64,000 bases of DNA from Devosia soli (GCF_000970455.1 NZ_LAJG01000042.1:248001-312000), one strand, 5' to 3'. Shown: positions 46,670 to 55,882, counted from the first letter of the stretch. Numbers and translations: made by a program. The notes: generated by a model not told the origin, from the letters alone.

Positions 46670-47427
46670 CAGAGCGCTTCCATCTCGTTGACTTCACCGG
46701 CGATGGCGTTTGCGAAGTCGGCAACCGAGGCGACGGTCTTGCCGGCAACGCGTTCGGAAGGGGGGGATATCTTTTCTACCGTCAGGCGCGGGGCGAGATC
46801 GACACCGAATTCGGCGGCGGGACGGACGGTCAGCGGCTTTGAGCGAGCCTTCATCACCATGGGCAGTGCGGCATTGCGCGGGGTGTTGAGGCGGAGGTCG
46901 GCGGTGACGACGGCGGGAAGCGGCACAGCAATAGTTTCGCGACCGTAGTCGACTTCGCGGGTGACTTCCAATTCGGCGCCCTTGACGACGATTTCGGAGG
47001 CAAAAGTCGCTTGCGGGCGGTTGCTCAGGGCGGCGAGCATCTGGCCGACATGGTTGCTGTCGTCGTCAACGGCCTGCTTACCGAGGAGCACGAGGTCGGG
47101 CTGTTCTTCGGCGACGACTTTGGCGAGGAGCTTGGCGATGGTTAGGGTTTCGAGCGCCGCGTCGGTCTCGACAAGAATGCCGCGATGGGCGCCCATGGCG
47201 AGGGCGGTGAGGATGACGTCGTTCGATTGCTTAGGGCCGATCGAGACGACGACGATTTCGCTGACATCGCCTTTTTCCGCCAGCTGCACTGCGGCTTCCA
47301 CCGCGTGCTTGCAGAAGGGGTTCATCGACATGCGGACGCCTGATGTTTCGACACCAGTGCCATCGGGACGGACGCGGATGCGAACATTGTGGTCGACCAC
47401 GCGCTTGACGGCGACGAGGATTTTCAT
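46669..47427 (-). CDS. etfB: Electron transfer flavoprotein beta subunit
   Basis: A 252-residue AMP-binding subunit of ETF. The start MKILVAVKRVVDHNVRIRV and the signature ESDLVLLGKQAVDDDSNHVGQ-like region near residue 115 (LVLLGKQAVDDDSNHVGQM) are present. ATG 47427 is preferred over the upstream extension. It is the first gene of the etfBA pair. Confidence 0.96.
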   Translation of the reverse strand: MKILVAVKRVVDHNVRIRVRPDGTGVETSGVRMSMNPFCKHAVEAAVQLAEKGDVSEIVVVSIGPKQSNDVILTALAMGAHRGILVETDAALETLTIAKLLAKVVAEEQPDLVLLGKQAVDDDSNHVGQMLAALSNRPQATFASEIVVKGAELEVTREVDYGRETIAVPLPAVVTADLRLNTPRNAALPMVMKARSKPLTVRPAAEFGVDLAPRLTVEKISPPSERVAGKTVASVADFANAIAGEVNEMEAL

Positions 47428-47729
47428 GAGCGGCTCCGAAGTTGCCGGTTCAATGACAAAAAGGGGCGACAGGGGCAAGGCGCGGATGGGGAAATTCGGT
47501 TCGGAAGCGGAGCGAATGTTAGAAAGGGGTGCCTAACCAAGGACATCGTCGCCACCGTGCTTGTACCGATGGCCCAAGCAGGGGCAAGCTGGATTGCCGG
47601 GACAAGCCCGGCCATGACGGGTAACTAGAGACCGACGCAAGACGGGTTGGGCCAAAATCTATGTGCAAGCATTGACGCCATGGCTTGGGGCAGAGACACT
47701 GTCGCATCCCTGATTTATCCGGACGTCTT
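47428..47729. other. 302-base gap between etfB and the M20 hydrolase
   Basis: No gene is seen. It holds a copy of intergenic repeat family C (about 47575-47627, with the core GCCGGGACAAGCCCGGCC and ATGACGG). The divergent promoters of etfB and the hydrolase are expected here, but I cannot pick out convincing boxes. Confidence 0.5.
47575..47627. repeat. Intergenic repeat element, family C (partial copy)
   Basis: The core GCCGGGACAAGCCCGGCC is a near-palindrome followed by ATGACGGG. It matches, on the other strand, the start of the longer copy at 54547-54636 (CGTCATTCCCCGGCTTGTCC). This core is common between genes in alphaproteobacteria. Confidence 0.55.
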
Positions 47730-48899
47730 ATGCCTATCCTCAACCGCATTGCCGAATTTCATGACGAGATCACCGCCTGGCGGAGGGATCTGCATGCGCA
47801 TCCGGAAGTGCTGTTCGATGTGCATCGGACGGCGGGGATCGTGGCGGAAAAGCTCAAGGCGTTCGGGGTCGATGAGATCGTTACCGGGCTCGGGCGCACG
47901 GGGGTCGTCGGGATCATCAACGGCCGAACCAATACGAGCGGCAGGACCATTGGGCTGCGCGCCGACATGGATGCGCTGACGGTGACCGAGCAGACCGGCG
48001 CCGCCTATGCCTCGACTATTCCGGGCAAGATGCATGCATGCGGGCACGATGGGCATACGGCGATGCTGCTGGGCGCCGCGAAATATCTGGCAGAAACGCG
48101 GAATTTTGACGGGCGCGTCGCGGTGATCTTCCAGCCGGCCGAAGAGGGCGGCGGGGGCGGCAAGGTGATGATCGAGGACGGGCTGATCGAAAAATTCGAC
48201 ATTGCCGAAGTCTATGGCATGCACAATTGGCCGGGCATGCCGGTCGGCCACTTTGGCATTCGCGCCGGCGGCATCATGGCAGCCACCGATCGCTTCTACA
48301 TCACCATTACCGGCCAGGGCGGGCATGCGGCGCGGCCGCAGCAGACGATCGATCCGATCATCGTTGCGGCACAATTGGTGACGGCGCTGCAGACGATCGT
48401 TTCGCGCAATCTCGATCCGCTCGACAATGCCGTCTTGAGCGTGACGATGATCGAGGCCGGCGAAGCCGACAATGTGATTTCCCAGACCGCCAAGATCACC
48501 GGCACGGTGCGCACACTCGATGGCGCAGTGCAGGACTTTATCGAGGCTCGGCTCAATGAAATGGTGCCGCAGCTCGCGCTGGCTTTTGGCGCGACGGCGG
48601 AAATCCGCTACGCGCGCGGCTATCCGGTGACGGTCAATTCGGAGCGTGAGGCGAGTTTTGCGGCCGATGTCGCGGCGGAAATCTCGGGCGAAGAGCGGGT
48701 GGACCGCGATGTTGCGCCATCGATGGGCGGGGAGGATTTTTCCTTCATGCTCAACGAGCGGCCGGGGGCCTATATTTTCGTCGGGAATGGGGAATCCTCG
48801 GAATTGCATACGGATACGTATGATTTCAATGACGAGGCGATTCCGGTGGGGACGAGCTATTGGGTGCGGTTGGCGGAGCGGGCGCTGAAGGCCGGATGA
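47730..48899 (+). CDS. M20-family amidohydrolase (hippurate/IAA-amino acid hydrolase type)
   Basis: A 389-residue metallopeptidase-like hydrolase. The metal-binding block MHACGHDGHTAMLLGAA near residue 107, QPAEEGGGGGKVM, the dimerisation domain and the C-terminal SMGGEDFSFML are all intact. It cleaves N-acyl amino acids or related amides in the cytosol. The ATG at 47730 is preferred because it gives the usual start MPILNRIAEFHDE. Confidence 0.93.
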   Translation: MPILNRIAEFHDEITAWRRDLHAHPEVLFDVHRTAGIVAEKLKAFGVDEIVTGLGRTGVVGIINGRTNTSGRTIGLRADMDALTVTEQTGAAYASTIPGKMHACGHDGHTAMLLGAAKYLAETRNFDGRVAVIFQPAEEGGGGGKVMIEDGLIEKFDIAEVYGMHNWPGMPVGHFGIRAGGIMAATDRFYITITGQGGHAARPQQTIDPIIVAAQLVTALQTIVSRNLDPLDNAVLSVTMIEAGEADNVISQTAKITGTVRTLDGAVQDFIEARLNEMVPQLALAFGATAEIRYARGYPVTVNSEREASFAADVAAEISGEERVDRDVAPSMGGEDFSFMLNERPGAYIFVGNGESSELHTDTYDFNDEAIPVGTSYWVRLAERALKAG

Positions 48900-48903
48900 T
48901 GGA

Positions 48904-48926
48904 GCGAGCACTTTAGCTCGCGTTTG
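48904..48926 (+). terminator. Hairpin just after the M20 hydrolase gene
   Basis: GCGAGC-ACTTTA-GCTCGC forms a six-base stem with a six-base loop, four bases after the stop, followed by GTTTGTTG. A modest rho-independent terminator is likely. Confidence 0.5.
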
Positions 48927-48942
48927 TTGCCCATCCCTCCCA

Positions 48943-49031
48943 TCCTCCCGATTGAGGGGGAGGTGTCGGGTCGAGTTTTGGGGCACGATCTTGCCAGTCT
49001 CACAGGTTGGCAGCTCCCCCTTGATGGGGAG
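48943..49031. repeat. Inverted-repeat intergenic element, family B
   Basis: CCTCCC-GATTGA-GGGGGAGG at 48944-48963 and CTCCCCCTTGATGGGGAG at about 49014-49031 are two opposed copies of the family B unit, separated by 50 bases, as in the znuC-znuB gap. It sits between convergent genes. Confidence 0.6.
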
Positions 49032-49093
49032 GTTGACAGGAGGTGATGGCGCGCTCCGGCCTCCGGGCCACTTCTCGCTACGGGTCCTTCGCC

Positions 49094-50029
49094 CTAGAGC
49101 GCCAGAATAAACAACCACCCCGAAATCGTCAGCGCAGACAGCACCGTGGCGATGAGGATCGTGTTGGTGGCAACGCTGACGCCGCGATCGTAGTAGGTGG
49201 CGAAGACATAGATGTTCACGCCCGCCGGCATGGCGGAGAGCAAAATGCCGTAGCGGGCGATGTCCATGGGGACGTGCAAAACCCAGATCATCAGCACATA
49301 GGCGATGGCGGGGTGAACGATCAGTTTGATCAGAGAAGCGACAAGCGCCTGCTTCCAGTTTTCCGAGAGCTTGAATTCAACCAGCGCCCCGCCGATGCCG
49401 AAGAGGGCGGCGGGGACGACGGCCTGGCTCATCATAACGAAGAAGGCTTCGGCCGGTTCGATGAGCTTGATTTCAAGGATCGAGCCGATGATCCCCGCGG
49501 CGATGCCCCAGATCAGCGGATTAGAGACGACACGGCGGACGGCGACGATCAGCGTCTTGCCCAAGGGTTGGCCATCGCGGCGCACCAGCTCCATGGTGAT
49601 CATGCCAAGGGTCAGGAGGATCGCGCCATGAAGGCCGATGATCGACAGAGTGACCGGCAGGGCCTCGTTGCCATAGGCGCGGGTGAGGATCGGCAGGCCG
49701 ACCAGAACCGTATTGGTAAAAGTGCCGGAAAAGCCGACGGCAACGCTTTCGCCTGGGCGGTTGTCAAAACCGCGTCGGGCAATAAGGATGCCGAGGCCGA
49801 AGCAGACGAAGGCGCCGAGATAAAACGGCCCGATGATCGAGAGGTTGAAGGCCGAGCGGAAGTCGCTCGTGGAAATCGAATGGTAGAGCAGGCAGGGCGT
49901 CGCAAAATTGTTCACGAAAGCGATCAGGCTTTTGACGCCTTCGGCCGGATAGAGCCGGCGGAGAACCGCGACATAGCCGAGGGCCATGAGCGCAAAGATC
50001 GGCAGAATGACGAAGACGATGTCGAGCAT
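49094..50029 (-). CDS. AEC (auxin efflux carrier) family transporter
   Basis: A 311-residue inner-membrane protein with about ten hydrophobic segments. The start MLDIVFVILPIFALMALGY and the central GFSGTFTNTVLVGLPIL block (a family hinge region) are typical of AEC permeases such as malonate or organic-acid carriers. ATG 50029 is preferred over the extension to 50092. Substrate is unknown. Confidence 0.9.
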   Translation of the reverse strand: MLDIVFVILPIFALMALGYVAVLRRLYPAEGVKSLIAFVNNFATPCLLYHSISTSDFRSAFNLSIIGPFYLGAFVCFGLGILIARRGFDNRPGESVAVGFSGTFTNTVLVGLPILTRAYGNEALPVTLSIIGLHGAILLTLGMITMELVRRDGQPLGKTLIVAVRRVVSNPLIWGIAAGIIGSILEIKLIEPAEAFFVMMSQAVVPAALFGIGGALVEFKLSENWKQALVASLIKLIVHPAIAYVLMIWVLHVPMDIARYGILLSAMPAGVNIYVFATYYDRGVSVATNTILIATVLSALTISGWLFILAL

Positions 50030-50147
50030 GGATTTGGCCTGTCCTGGCCCGAAGGATGTGCGAGGCCTACGCTGGCTGCGCCATGCGGTCAACCGAGAAC
50101 TAGTATGGAAGTTTTACTTGGCGTAACGAACCAATTCTGGTTCTAAA

Positions 50148-50176
50148 ACGAAAGCAAATGCATTATAAGCGAAAGC
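50148..50176 (+). promoter_or_regulatory. Direct repeats upstream of glpD (possible GlpR sites)
   Basis: ACGAAAGC (50148-50155) and GCGAAAGC (50169-50176) are spaced 21 bases, two helical turns, just before the glpD start. DeoR-type GlpR repressors bind CGAAA-rich boxes in several proteobacteria. The assignment is an inference and glpR is not in the window. Confidence 0.4.
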
Positions 50177-50194
50177 CGATGCAGGAGATGGGCC

Positions 50195-51682
50195 ATGAGT
50201 GACGCAATGCTGGATCTGTTCGTTATCGGCGGCGGCATCAATGGCGCGAGCGTGGCGCGCGACGCGGTCGGGCGCGGCTATTCCGTCGGCCTTGCGGAAA
50301 TGAACGACTTCGCCTCTGGCACGAGCTCGGCAGCGACCAAGCTAATCCATGGCGGGCTACGCTATCTCGAGCATTATGAATTCCGGCTTGTCCATGAAGC
50401 TCTGGCCGAGCGCGAAATCCTCTGGGCCGCGGCGCCGCATATCATCTGGCCGCTGCGCTTCGTCTTGCCGCATCATAAGGGGTTGCGCCCCGCCTTCGTG
50501 CTGCGCACGGGCCTTGCCATGTACGACTATATGGGTGGGCGCAAGCTCCTGCCGCCGACCAAGACGCTCGACCTGACGCGAGACGCGACGGGCAAGCCGC
50601 TCAAGCCCGGCTATCGGCTCGGCTTTGAATATTCAGACTGCTGGGTCGACGATGCGCGGTTCGTCGTGCTCAACGTGCGAGACGCGGCCGATCGCGGCGC
50701 AAAAATCTTTGCGCGCACCAGAGTGACGAGCGCACGGCGCGAGAACGGCGCCTGGACCATTACGCTCGATGGCGAAGACGGCATCGAGACGGTGCGCGCG
50801 AAAATGATCGTCAATGCGGCGGGGCCGTGGGTCGATAGCGTCATCAATGGCGTGATGGGCAAGAATGGCGCGCACAATGTGCGGCTGGTCCAAGGCAGCC
50901 ATATCGTCGTCAAAAAACTCTATGACCACGACCGCTGCTATATCTTCCAGAATGCCGATGGCCGGATCATCTTCGCAATTCCCTATCAGGACGATTTCAC
51001 CCTGATCGGCACGACGGACCGCGACTACAAGGGCGATCCGAAGGACGTCAAAATCTCGCCGGAAGAAACGAACTACCTCCTGAGCGCGGCGAGCGAATAT
51101 TTTGCCAAGCCCGTCACCAAGGACCAGATCGTCTGGACCTATTCGGGCGTGCGGCCGCTGTTCGACGATGGCGCGAGCGAAGCACAGGAAGCGACGCGCG
51201 ATTATGTACTAAAGACCGAGGGCGATAAGGCGACAGGCGCGGTGGTCAATGTGTTCGGCGGAAAGCTGACGACCTCGCGGCGCCTTGCAGAATCGGTGCT
51301 TGAAAAGATCGAAGACGTTTTGGGGGCGAAAAAGCCGGCCTGGACCAAGGTCAGCACCCTGCCCGGCGGCGATTTCGGACCGATGAGTTTTGACGCGGAA
51401 GTGCGGCGGCTCGGGCTCGACTATCCGGACTTGCCCGGCACGCTCCTCAAGCGCCTGATGCGGCTTTATGGCACCAAGGCACGGGTGCTGCTTGGCGAGC
51501 GCAAGACGATTCCCGCGCTGGGCCAGCATTTTGGTGCTGACCTTTATGCGGCGGAGGTCGACTATCTCAAGGCTCATGAATGGGCGCGGACGGCAGAGGA
51601 CGTACTCTGGCGGCGGACCAAGCTCGGGCTTAGGATCAACGCCGAAGAAAGCACGCGCCTCGAACAGTATCTTTCTGCCTGA
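50195..51682 (+). CDS. glpD: Aerobic glycerol-3-phosphate dehydrogenase
   Basis: A 495-residue FAD enzyme at the inner face of the membrane, oxidising glycerol-3-phosphate to dihydroxyacetone phosphate and passing electrons to quinone. The FAD loop FVIGGGINGASVARDAVGRG near residue 10, the SSAATKLIHGGLRYLE block and IPYQDDFTLIGTTDRDY are all present. GGAG lies seven to ten bases before the ATG. It pairs functionally with GlpK at 59665. Confidence 0.96.
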   Translation: MSDAMLDLFVIGGGINGASVARDAVGRGYSVGLAEMNDFASGTSSAATKLIHGGLRYLEHYEFRLVHEALAEREILWAAAPHIIWPLRFVLPHHKGLRPAFVLRTGLAMYDYMGGRKLLPPTKTLDLTRDATGKPLKPGYRLGFEYSDCWVDDARFVVLNVRDAADRGAKIFARTRVTSARRENGAWTITLDGEDGIETVRAKMIVNAAGPWVDSVINGVMGKNGAHNVRLVQGSHIVVKKLYDHDRCYIFQNADGRIIFAIPYQDDFTLIGTTDRDYKGDPKDVKISPEETNYLLSAASEYFAKPVTKDQIVWTYSGVRPLFDDGASEAQEATRDYVLKTEGDKATGAVVNVFGGKLTTSRRLAESVLEKIEDVLGAKKPAWTKVSTLPGGDFGPMSFDAEVRRLGLDYPDLPGTLLKRLMRLYGTKARVLLGERKTIPALGQHFGADLYAAEVDYLKAHEWARTAEDVLWRRTKLGLRINAEESTRLEQYLSA

Positions 51683-51776
51683 GGGGAGCGCTCGCAGCTT
51701 TGTGCAGCGGTGAGCGAGGGCTTTATTGCGGAAAAGTGGTAGCCACTTTCGCCCAATACGGTCTAATGACGCGATC

Positions 51777-52625
51777 ATGAATCAGTCACCCGTCGAAACC
51801 GCGCTGAGCCGCGCCATGATCCGCTGGTCGCTGACCAAGTCGACGCCGGTTGCCGAAACACCGCGCAGCGCGATCTTTCGCGTCGAGCAGAATGGCCGCA
51901 ACTTCGCGGCGCTCAAGATCATCAAGCCCATCGCCGCCAAGGAAGAGGGTTGCGGGGCGCGGCTGTTGCAATGGTATGAAGGCAATGGCGCGGCCACCGT
52001 CTTCGACATGCATGGCGATACCGTCTTCATGGAATGGCTCGATGGCGGACCGCTCGGCGATCCAGTACGCGCGGGCAAGGATGACGAGGGCACGATCGCC
52101 ATCGCGACCGTCGTTGCCGGGCTCCATCGCTCGCGGCCGGATGCGCCGGAGGGGCTGGAAGACCTGCGCGACCGGTTCCAGACGCTGTTCGATGCGGACG
52201 TGCGCACCTGGCCCCACACGGCGCGGGATCTTTATGCGCGGGCCAGCGGCATTGCGCTCAAGCTGTTCGACCGGCCGAGCGCGCGCATCCCGCTTCACGG
52301 CGATCTCCATCACGACAACATCCTCTCTTCCGACCGCGGCTGGCTCGCGATCGATCCAAAGGGCGTTCTCGGCGATCCGGCCTATGATGTGGCCAATGTG
52401 TTCATCAATCCCGAGCGCGGCGAAAAGATCGCCTCCGATCCCCGGCGCATTGCGGCGCGAGCCGATATCCTGTCGCAGCGGCTCGGCTATAATCGCAAGC
52501 GCATCCTGGGCTGGGCCGCGGCGCATGCGGCGCTCTCGGCCTGCTGGGACCTCGAGGATGGAAAGGCCATCATCGGGCAACTGGCCTGCCTGCCGCATCT
52601 GCTCAGCGCCTATGACCTTGCCTGA
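51777..52625 (+). CDS. APH(6)/hydroxyurea-type kinase-like protein
   Basis: A 282-residue small-molecule kinase homologue. The catalytic patch PLHGDLHHDNIL (Brenner motif) and the metal motif AIDPKGVLGDPAYDVAN are intact, and the fold matches the streptomycin 6-phosphotransferase family. Whether it confers resistance or has a housekeeping substrate cannot be told. ATG 51777 is chosen over 51726. It is followed 19 bases later by the CAP-domain gene. Confidence 0.85.
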   Translation: MNQSPVETALSRAMIRWSLTKSTPVAETPRSAIFRVEQNGRNFAALKIIKPIAAKEEGCGARLLQWYEGNGAATVFDMHGDTVFMEWLDGGPLGDPVRAGKDDEGTIAIATVVAGLHRSRPDAPEGLEDLRDRFQTLFDADVRTWPHTARDLYARASGIALKLFDRPSARIPLHGDLHHDNILSSDRGWLAIDPKGVLGDPAYDVANVFINPERGEKIASDPRRIAARADILSQRLGYNRKRILGWAAAHAALSACWDLEDGKAIIGQLACLPHLLSAYDLA

Positions 52626-52644
52626 TCGCACCGGAAATCCTGCC

Positions 52645-53148
52645 ATGACGATTTATTCGCGACGCGCCATTCTTGGCCTCGGGGCCGCCTCGCTGCTCGC
52701 TGCCTGTTCGGCGACCATTCCACCGCTGCCCGCATCCACTTCGGACCGGCCGGAGAGCCTGACACGGGACGAAATCCTTGCGGCGATCAATGCCACGCGA
52801 AAGGCCAATGGCGCGCCGGCCTGGACCTATAATCCGCGGCTCGAGGCCGCCGCGCTATCGCAGGCGCGGCTGATGGCGCGAAAAGACACGCTGAGCCACG
52901 ACCTCGGCGTAACACTGCGCCAGCGCGTAACGGAAGCGGGCTATCTCGGGGCGGTCGGGGAGAATGTCGCCAAGGGCTATAAGACCCTGCCGACGGTGAT
53001 CGAAGGCTGGCTTGCAAGTCAGGGGCACCGGAATACGCTTTTGTCGCCGAAATTCACCGAGTTCGGCTTGGCCGTGGCACGGACCGGTTCGGGCAAGCTT
53101 TATTGGGCGATGATCGCCGGCGGCAGTTTCGACGCCTGGCGGGTCTGA
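52645..53148 (+). CDS. CAP-domain (SCP/PR-1-like) lipoprotein with Tat-type signal
   Basis: A 167-residue protein. Residues 4-21 have SRRAILGLGAAS and the lipobox LLAAC, a twin-arginine-like signal plus lipobox. The CAP domain is shown by DEILAAINATRKANGAPAW, NPRLEAAALSQARLMA, LSHDLG and GENVAKGY followed by the WLASQGHRNTLLSP block. It is probably a periplasmic or outer-membrane lipoprotein. It follows the kinase-like gene in one operon. Confidence 0.85.
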   Translation: MTIYSRRAILGLGAASLLAACSATIPPLPASTSDRPESLTRDEILAAINATRKANGAPAWTYNPRLEAAALSQARLMARKDTLSHDLGVTLRQRVTEAGYLGAVGENVAKGYKTLPTVIEGWLASQGHRNTLLSPKFTEFGLAVARTGSGKLYWAMIAGGSFDAWRV

Positions 53149-53171
53149 GCAAGCCACAAGGCCCGCGCTGA

Positions 53172-53909
53172 TCAGCCGCGCGAAAAGACCAGCACTGTTT
53201 CTCGGTTGCCATCGCCGCCAGCAATGGGCGAGAGGATGCTGAGCTGGTGGGTAAACCCCTGCGCTTCGACAAAGGCGATGACTTCGGCCATGGCGCGGCC
53301 GCTGGCGTCACCATCGGAGACGATGCCGCCCTTGCCGACGAAATCGCGGCCGACTTCGAATTGCGGCTTGAAGAGAATGACGGCATCGGCCCTGGCTTGG
53401 CAAAGGGCGAGCGGCGCCGCAAGCACCTTGGTGACCGAGACGAAGCTGATATCGGACACCAGCAGGTCGACGGCGTCGGCAATCTCCGCGCGGGTCAAGT
53501 CGCGTGCATTGGTGCCTTCGAGGCCGATGACACGCGGGTCGGAGCGCAGCTTTTCGTGCAGCTGATCGTGGCCAACATCGACGGCATAGACCTGCGCGGC
53601 GCCCCGTTCGAGCAGAACCTGAGTGAAGCCGCCCGTCGAAGAACCGACATCGAGGCAGGTTTTGCCGGCGACCGCAATGTGGCCGGCATCGAGCCCAGCG
53701 ACGAGTTTGAGGGCGGCGCGCGAAACATAGGCGGACGCCGGATCATCAAGAGCAATGGCATCGTGGGGTCCGACCATCTGATTGGGTTTTCTGGCCGGAG
53801 CGCCATTGACCGAGACGGTGCCGCGCAGGATCGCGTCACGCGCGCGGGCGCGGCTCGGCAGGAAGCCGCGCTGTTCGAGCGCCAGATCGAGACGGATGCG
53901 CGCGCTCAC
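53172..53909 (-). CDS. tlyA: TlyA-family rRNA methyltransferase
   Basis: A 245-residue protein. An N-terminal S4 domain (MSARIRLDLALEQRGFLPSR) is followed by a Rossmann-fold FtsJ-like domain (CLDVGSSTGGFTQVLL, then LVSDISFVSVTKVL). Members add 2'-O-methyl groups to 16S and/or 23S rRNA; some are haemolysin-annotated. The catalytic K-D-K-E set looks intact. Its start overlaps the sco1 stop by four bases. Confidence 0.9.
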   Translation of the reverse strand: MSARIRLDLALEQRGFLPSRARARDAILRGTVSVNGAPARKPNQMVGPHDAIALDDPASAYVSRAALKLVAGLDAGHIAVAGKTCLDVGSSTGGFTQVLLERGAAQVYAVDVGHDQLHEKLRSDPRVIGLEGTNARDLTRAEIADAVDLLVSDISFVSVTKVLAAPLALCQARADAVILFKPQFEVGRDFVGKGGIVSDGDASGRAMAEVIAFVEAQGFTHQLSILSPIAGGDGNRETVLVFSRG

Positions 53910-54505
53910 CGCGAAACGAGCCGCTCGACCTTGGCGAGGGCGGTATCCTGAGCCTCTTCATAGGCGATCGTGCCCTGGAAACTGCCATTGCGGTCGATAA
54001 GGAAGGTGAGGGCCGTGTGATTGACGAGATAGAACTCGCTTTCCACGTCGCCCGCCTTTTCGGAAAAGACGCCGAACGCGGCCTTGGCCGCCTCGGCCGC
54101 CGCTTGGTCGCCGACAAGGCCGATGACGGAGGGATCAAAGCCCTCGACATAGGCTTTGACGGCCTCGAGCGTATCGCGCTCGGGATCGACGGTGACAAAG
54201 ATGATGCGCAAATCTTCCGGCGAGAGACCCAGCTGACTGCGCCATGCGGTGGTTTCGGCCAGCGTTGTCGGGCAGACATCGGGGCAGAACGTATAGCCAA
54301 AGAAAACAAGGCTCGGCGTGCCGGGAAGGTCCTTTTCGGTAAAGGTGCCGCCCTTGGTGGAGTTGAGCGCGAAGCTCTGCCCATTGAGCCCGAGGGGCCG
54401 CTGGGGTGGGCGATAAAGATAGAGCCAGGTTGCGCCGAGCGCTGCCACGGCCACCAGCACCCAGAGCACGATCCGGAAATTGCGGAGGGTTTTGTTTGTC
54501 GTCAT
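53906..54505 (-). CDS. SCO1/SenC copper-chaperone protein
   Basis: A 199-residue membrane-anchored thioredoxin-fold protein that helps assemble the CuA site of cytochrome oxidase. A single N-terminal helix (residues 10-29) anchors it. The CPDVC motif (FGYTFCPDVCP) and the C-terminal His (NHTALTFLID) are the copper ligands. ATG 54505 is chosen because upstream sequence is the family C repeat. It is translationally coupled to tlyA. Confidence 0.93.
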   Translation of the reverse strand: MTTNKTLRNFRIVLWVLVAVAALGATWLYLYRPPQRPLGLNGQSFALNSTKGGTFTEKDLPGTPSLVFFGYTFCPDVCPTTLAETTAWRSQLGLSPEDLRIIFVTVDPERDTLEAVKAYVEGFDPSVIGLVGDQAAAEAAKAAFGVFSEKAGDVESEFYLVNHTALTFLIDRNGSFQGTIAYEEAQDTALAKVERLVSR

Positions 54506-54546
54506 TGTTTCTGGATGCCCCATGGAAGCGCAACGCCGCCAGTTTT

Positions 54547-54636
54547 CGTCATTCCCCGGCTTGTCCGGGCAACCCATCTCCCGGGAGACCAGGGACATCC
54601 GGCTAAACTGAGGTTCTAGCGTTCGCGGGAATGACG
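54547..54636. repeat. Intergenic repeat element, family C (full copy)
   Basis: A 90-base element between sco1 and xseB with nine-base perfect terminal inverted repeats, CGTCATTCC (54547-54555) and GGAATGACG (54628-54636). Its interior includes CCCGGCTTGTCCGGG. A partial copy lies at 47575-47627. It resembles the small palindromic elements scattered through alphaproteobacterial genomes. Confidence 0.65.
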
Positions 54637-54677
54637 CTACGGATGGCTGAAGGGCCCGCAGGTGGGCGCTATCACAC

Positions 54678-54926
54678 TCAGTTGGCGTCGAGAGGTTCGG
54701 TGCCGATGGCCTTGCCTTCGCGGCTCAAGGTGATCTTTTCGATGCGTGCTTCGGCGGTCTTGAGCAGCATTTCGCAATGGGCCTTGAGGGCCTCGCCGCG
54801 CTCATAGATGGCGATCGATTCCGCTAGCGGCGCGCGGCCGCTTTCAAGCTTCTGGACGATCTGTTCGAGCTGTTCCAGCGCTGCTTCGAAGCTCAGGGTT
54901 TTGACATCCTCGGCGATCTCGGCCAT
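54678..54926 (-). CDS. xseB: Exodeoxyribonuclease VII small subunit XseB
   Basis: An 82-residue helical protein. The block [37 protein letters not shown] is the family signature. It forms exonuclease VII with XseA, which is not in the window. It lies eight bases downstream of the deacetylase-like gene, a typical Hyphomicrobiales arrangement. Confidence 0.96.
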   Translation of the reverse strand: MAEIAEDVKTLSFEAALEQLEQIVQKLESGRAPLAESIAIYERGEALKAHCEMLLKTAEARIEKITLSREGKAIGTEPLDAN

Positions 54927-54934
54927 GGCGCATC

Positions 54935-55882
54935 CTAACTTTTAAGAGAACTCGTCGCCCCATCCATCAGCATGGCCACGTGCTGGCGCACACCTCCGGC
55001 TAGGCCCCTGAGGTCATAGCCACCTTCGAGCAGGGACACAATGCGGTTGGCGCAGCGCTTGTCAGCGATATCCATCAACTTTCCGGTGACCCAGGCGAAG
55101 TCCTGGTCATCCCATTCGAGCTGCGCCAGGGGATCGCGCTTGTGCGCGTCAAAGCCCGCTGAAATGAGGATAAGGTCGGGGGCGAAATTATCAAGCGCGG
55201 GAAGGATGCGGCCGAGATAGGCCTCGCGCATGGCCTCTCCGCCGGTGTGCGCTTCGAGCGCCACGTTGACGATATTGCCGACACCGGTTTCGCGCGGATG
55301 TCCGGTGCCCGGAAAAAGCGGCATTTGGTGGCTAGAGGCATAGAATACCGTCGGATCGGCCTCGAAAATGTCCTGGGTGCCATTGCCGTGGTGGACGTCG
55401 AAATCCACGATGGCGATGCGCTCGGCTCCATATTTGCGCTGCGCCTCGCGCGCGACGATGGCGACGGTGTTGATCAGGCAAAAGCCCATGGGCTGATCGA
55501 CCTCGGCATGGTGGCCAGGTGGGCGAATGGCGCAAAACGCGTTGTCCGCCTCGCCAAGCAGCACGGCCTCGAGCCCGAGCAGCGCGCCGCCAAGGCCGGT
55601 GGCGACGGCAGAAAGGGAGGTATCGGAAATAAAGGTGTCGCCATCGATCTGGCCGATGCCTTCCGCCGGGCGCGCGTCGCGCAGCCGGGCAAGGTATCGG
55701 CTATCATGGACCAGCTCGGCCAATGTTATGTCGCCATAGGGCGCATCGCGGCGCACGAGCTTGCCAAACTGGTCGTCAGCCAGCGCATCGTTGACGGCGC
55801 GGATGCGATCGGCCCGCTCCGGGTGCCCCGGCGGTGTCTTGTGGTCTTCGAAATTGGTCTGGCTGACGAGGAGCGTGGTCAC
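54935..55882 (-). CDS. Histone-deacetylase/acetoin-utilization family hydrolase
   Basis: A 315-residue zinc hydrolase. The start is a GTG at 55882 ([14 protein letters not shown]); an upstream frame extension lacks the family start. The block [23 protein letters not shown] contains the catalytic His pair. The zinc ligands lie in [16 protein letters not shown] and in the Asp/His of a later loop ([12 protein letters not shown]). Substrates may be acetylpolyamines or acetyl-lysine. It is upstream of xseB. Confidence 0.92.
   Translation of the reverse strand: MTTLLVSQTNFEDHKTPPGHPERADRIRAVNDALADDQFGKLVRRDAPYGDITLAELVHDSRYLARLRDARPAEGIGQIDGDTFISDTSLSAVATGLGGALLGLEAVLLGEADNAFCAIRPPGHHAEVDQPMGFCLINTVAIVAREAQRKYGAERIAIVDFDVHHGNGTQDIFEADPTVFYASSHQMPLFPGTGHPRETGVGNIVNVALEAHTGGEAMREAYLGRILPALDNFAPDLILISAGFDAHKRDPLAQLEWDDQDFAWVTGKLMDIADKRCANRIVSLLEGGYDLRGLAGGVRQHVAMLMDGATSSLKS

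Noticed and set aside
51777..52625. A mobile antibiotic-resistance gene
   Set aside because: The gene has core-genome context and no flanking mobile element. Similarity to APH(6) alone does not show resistance.
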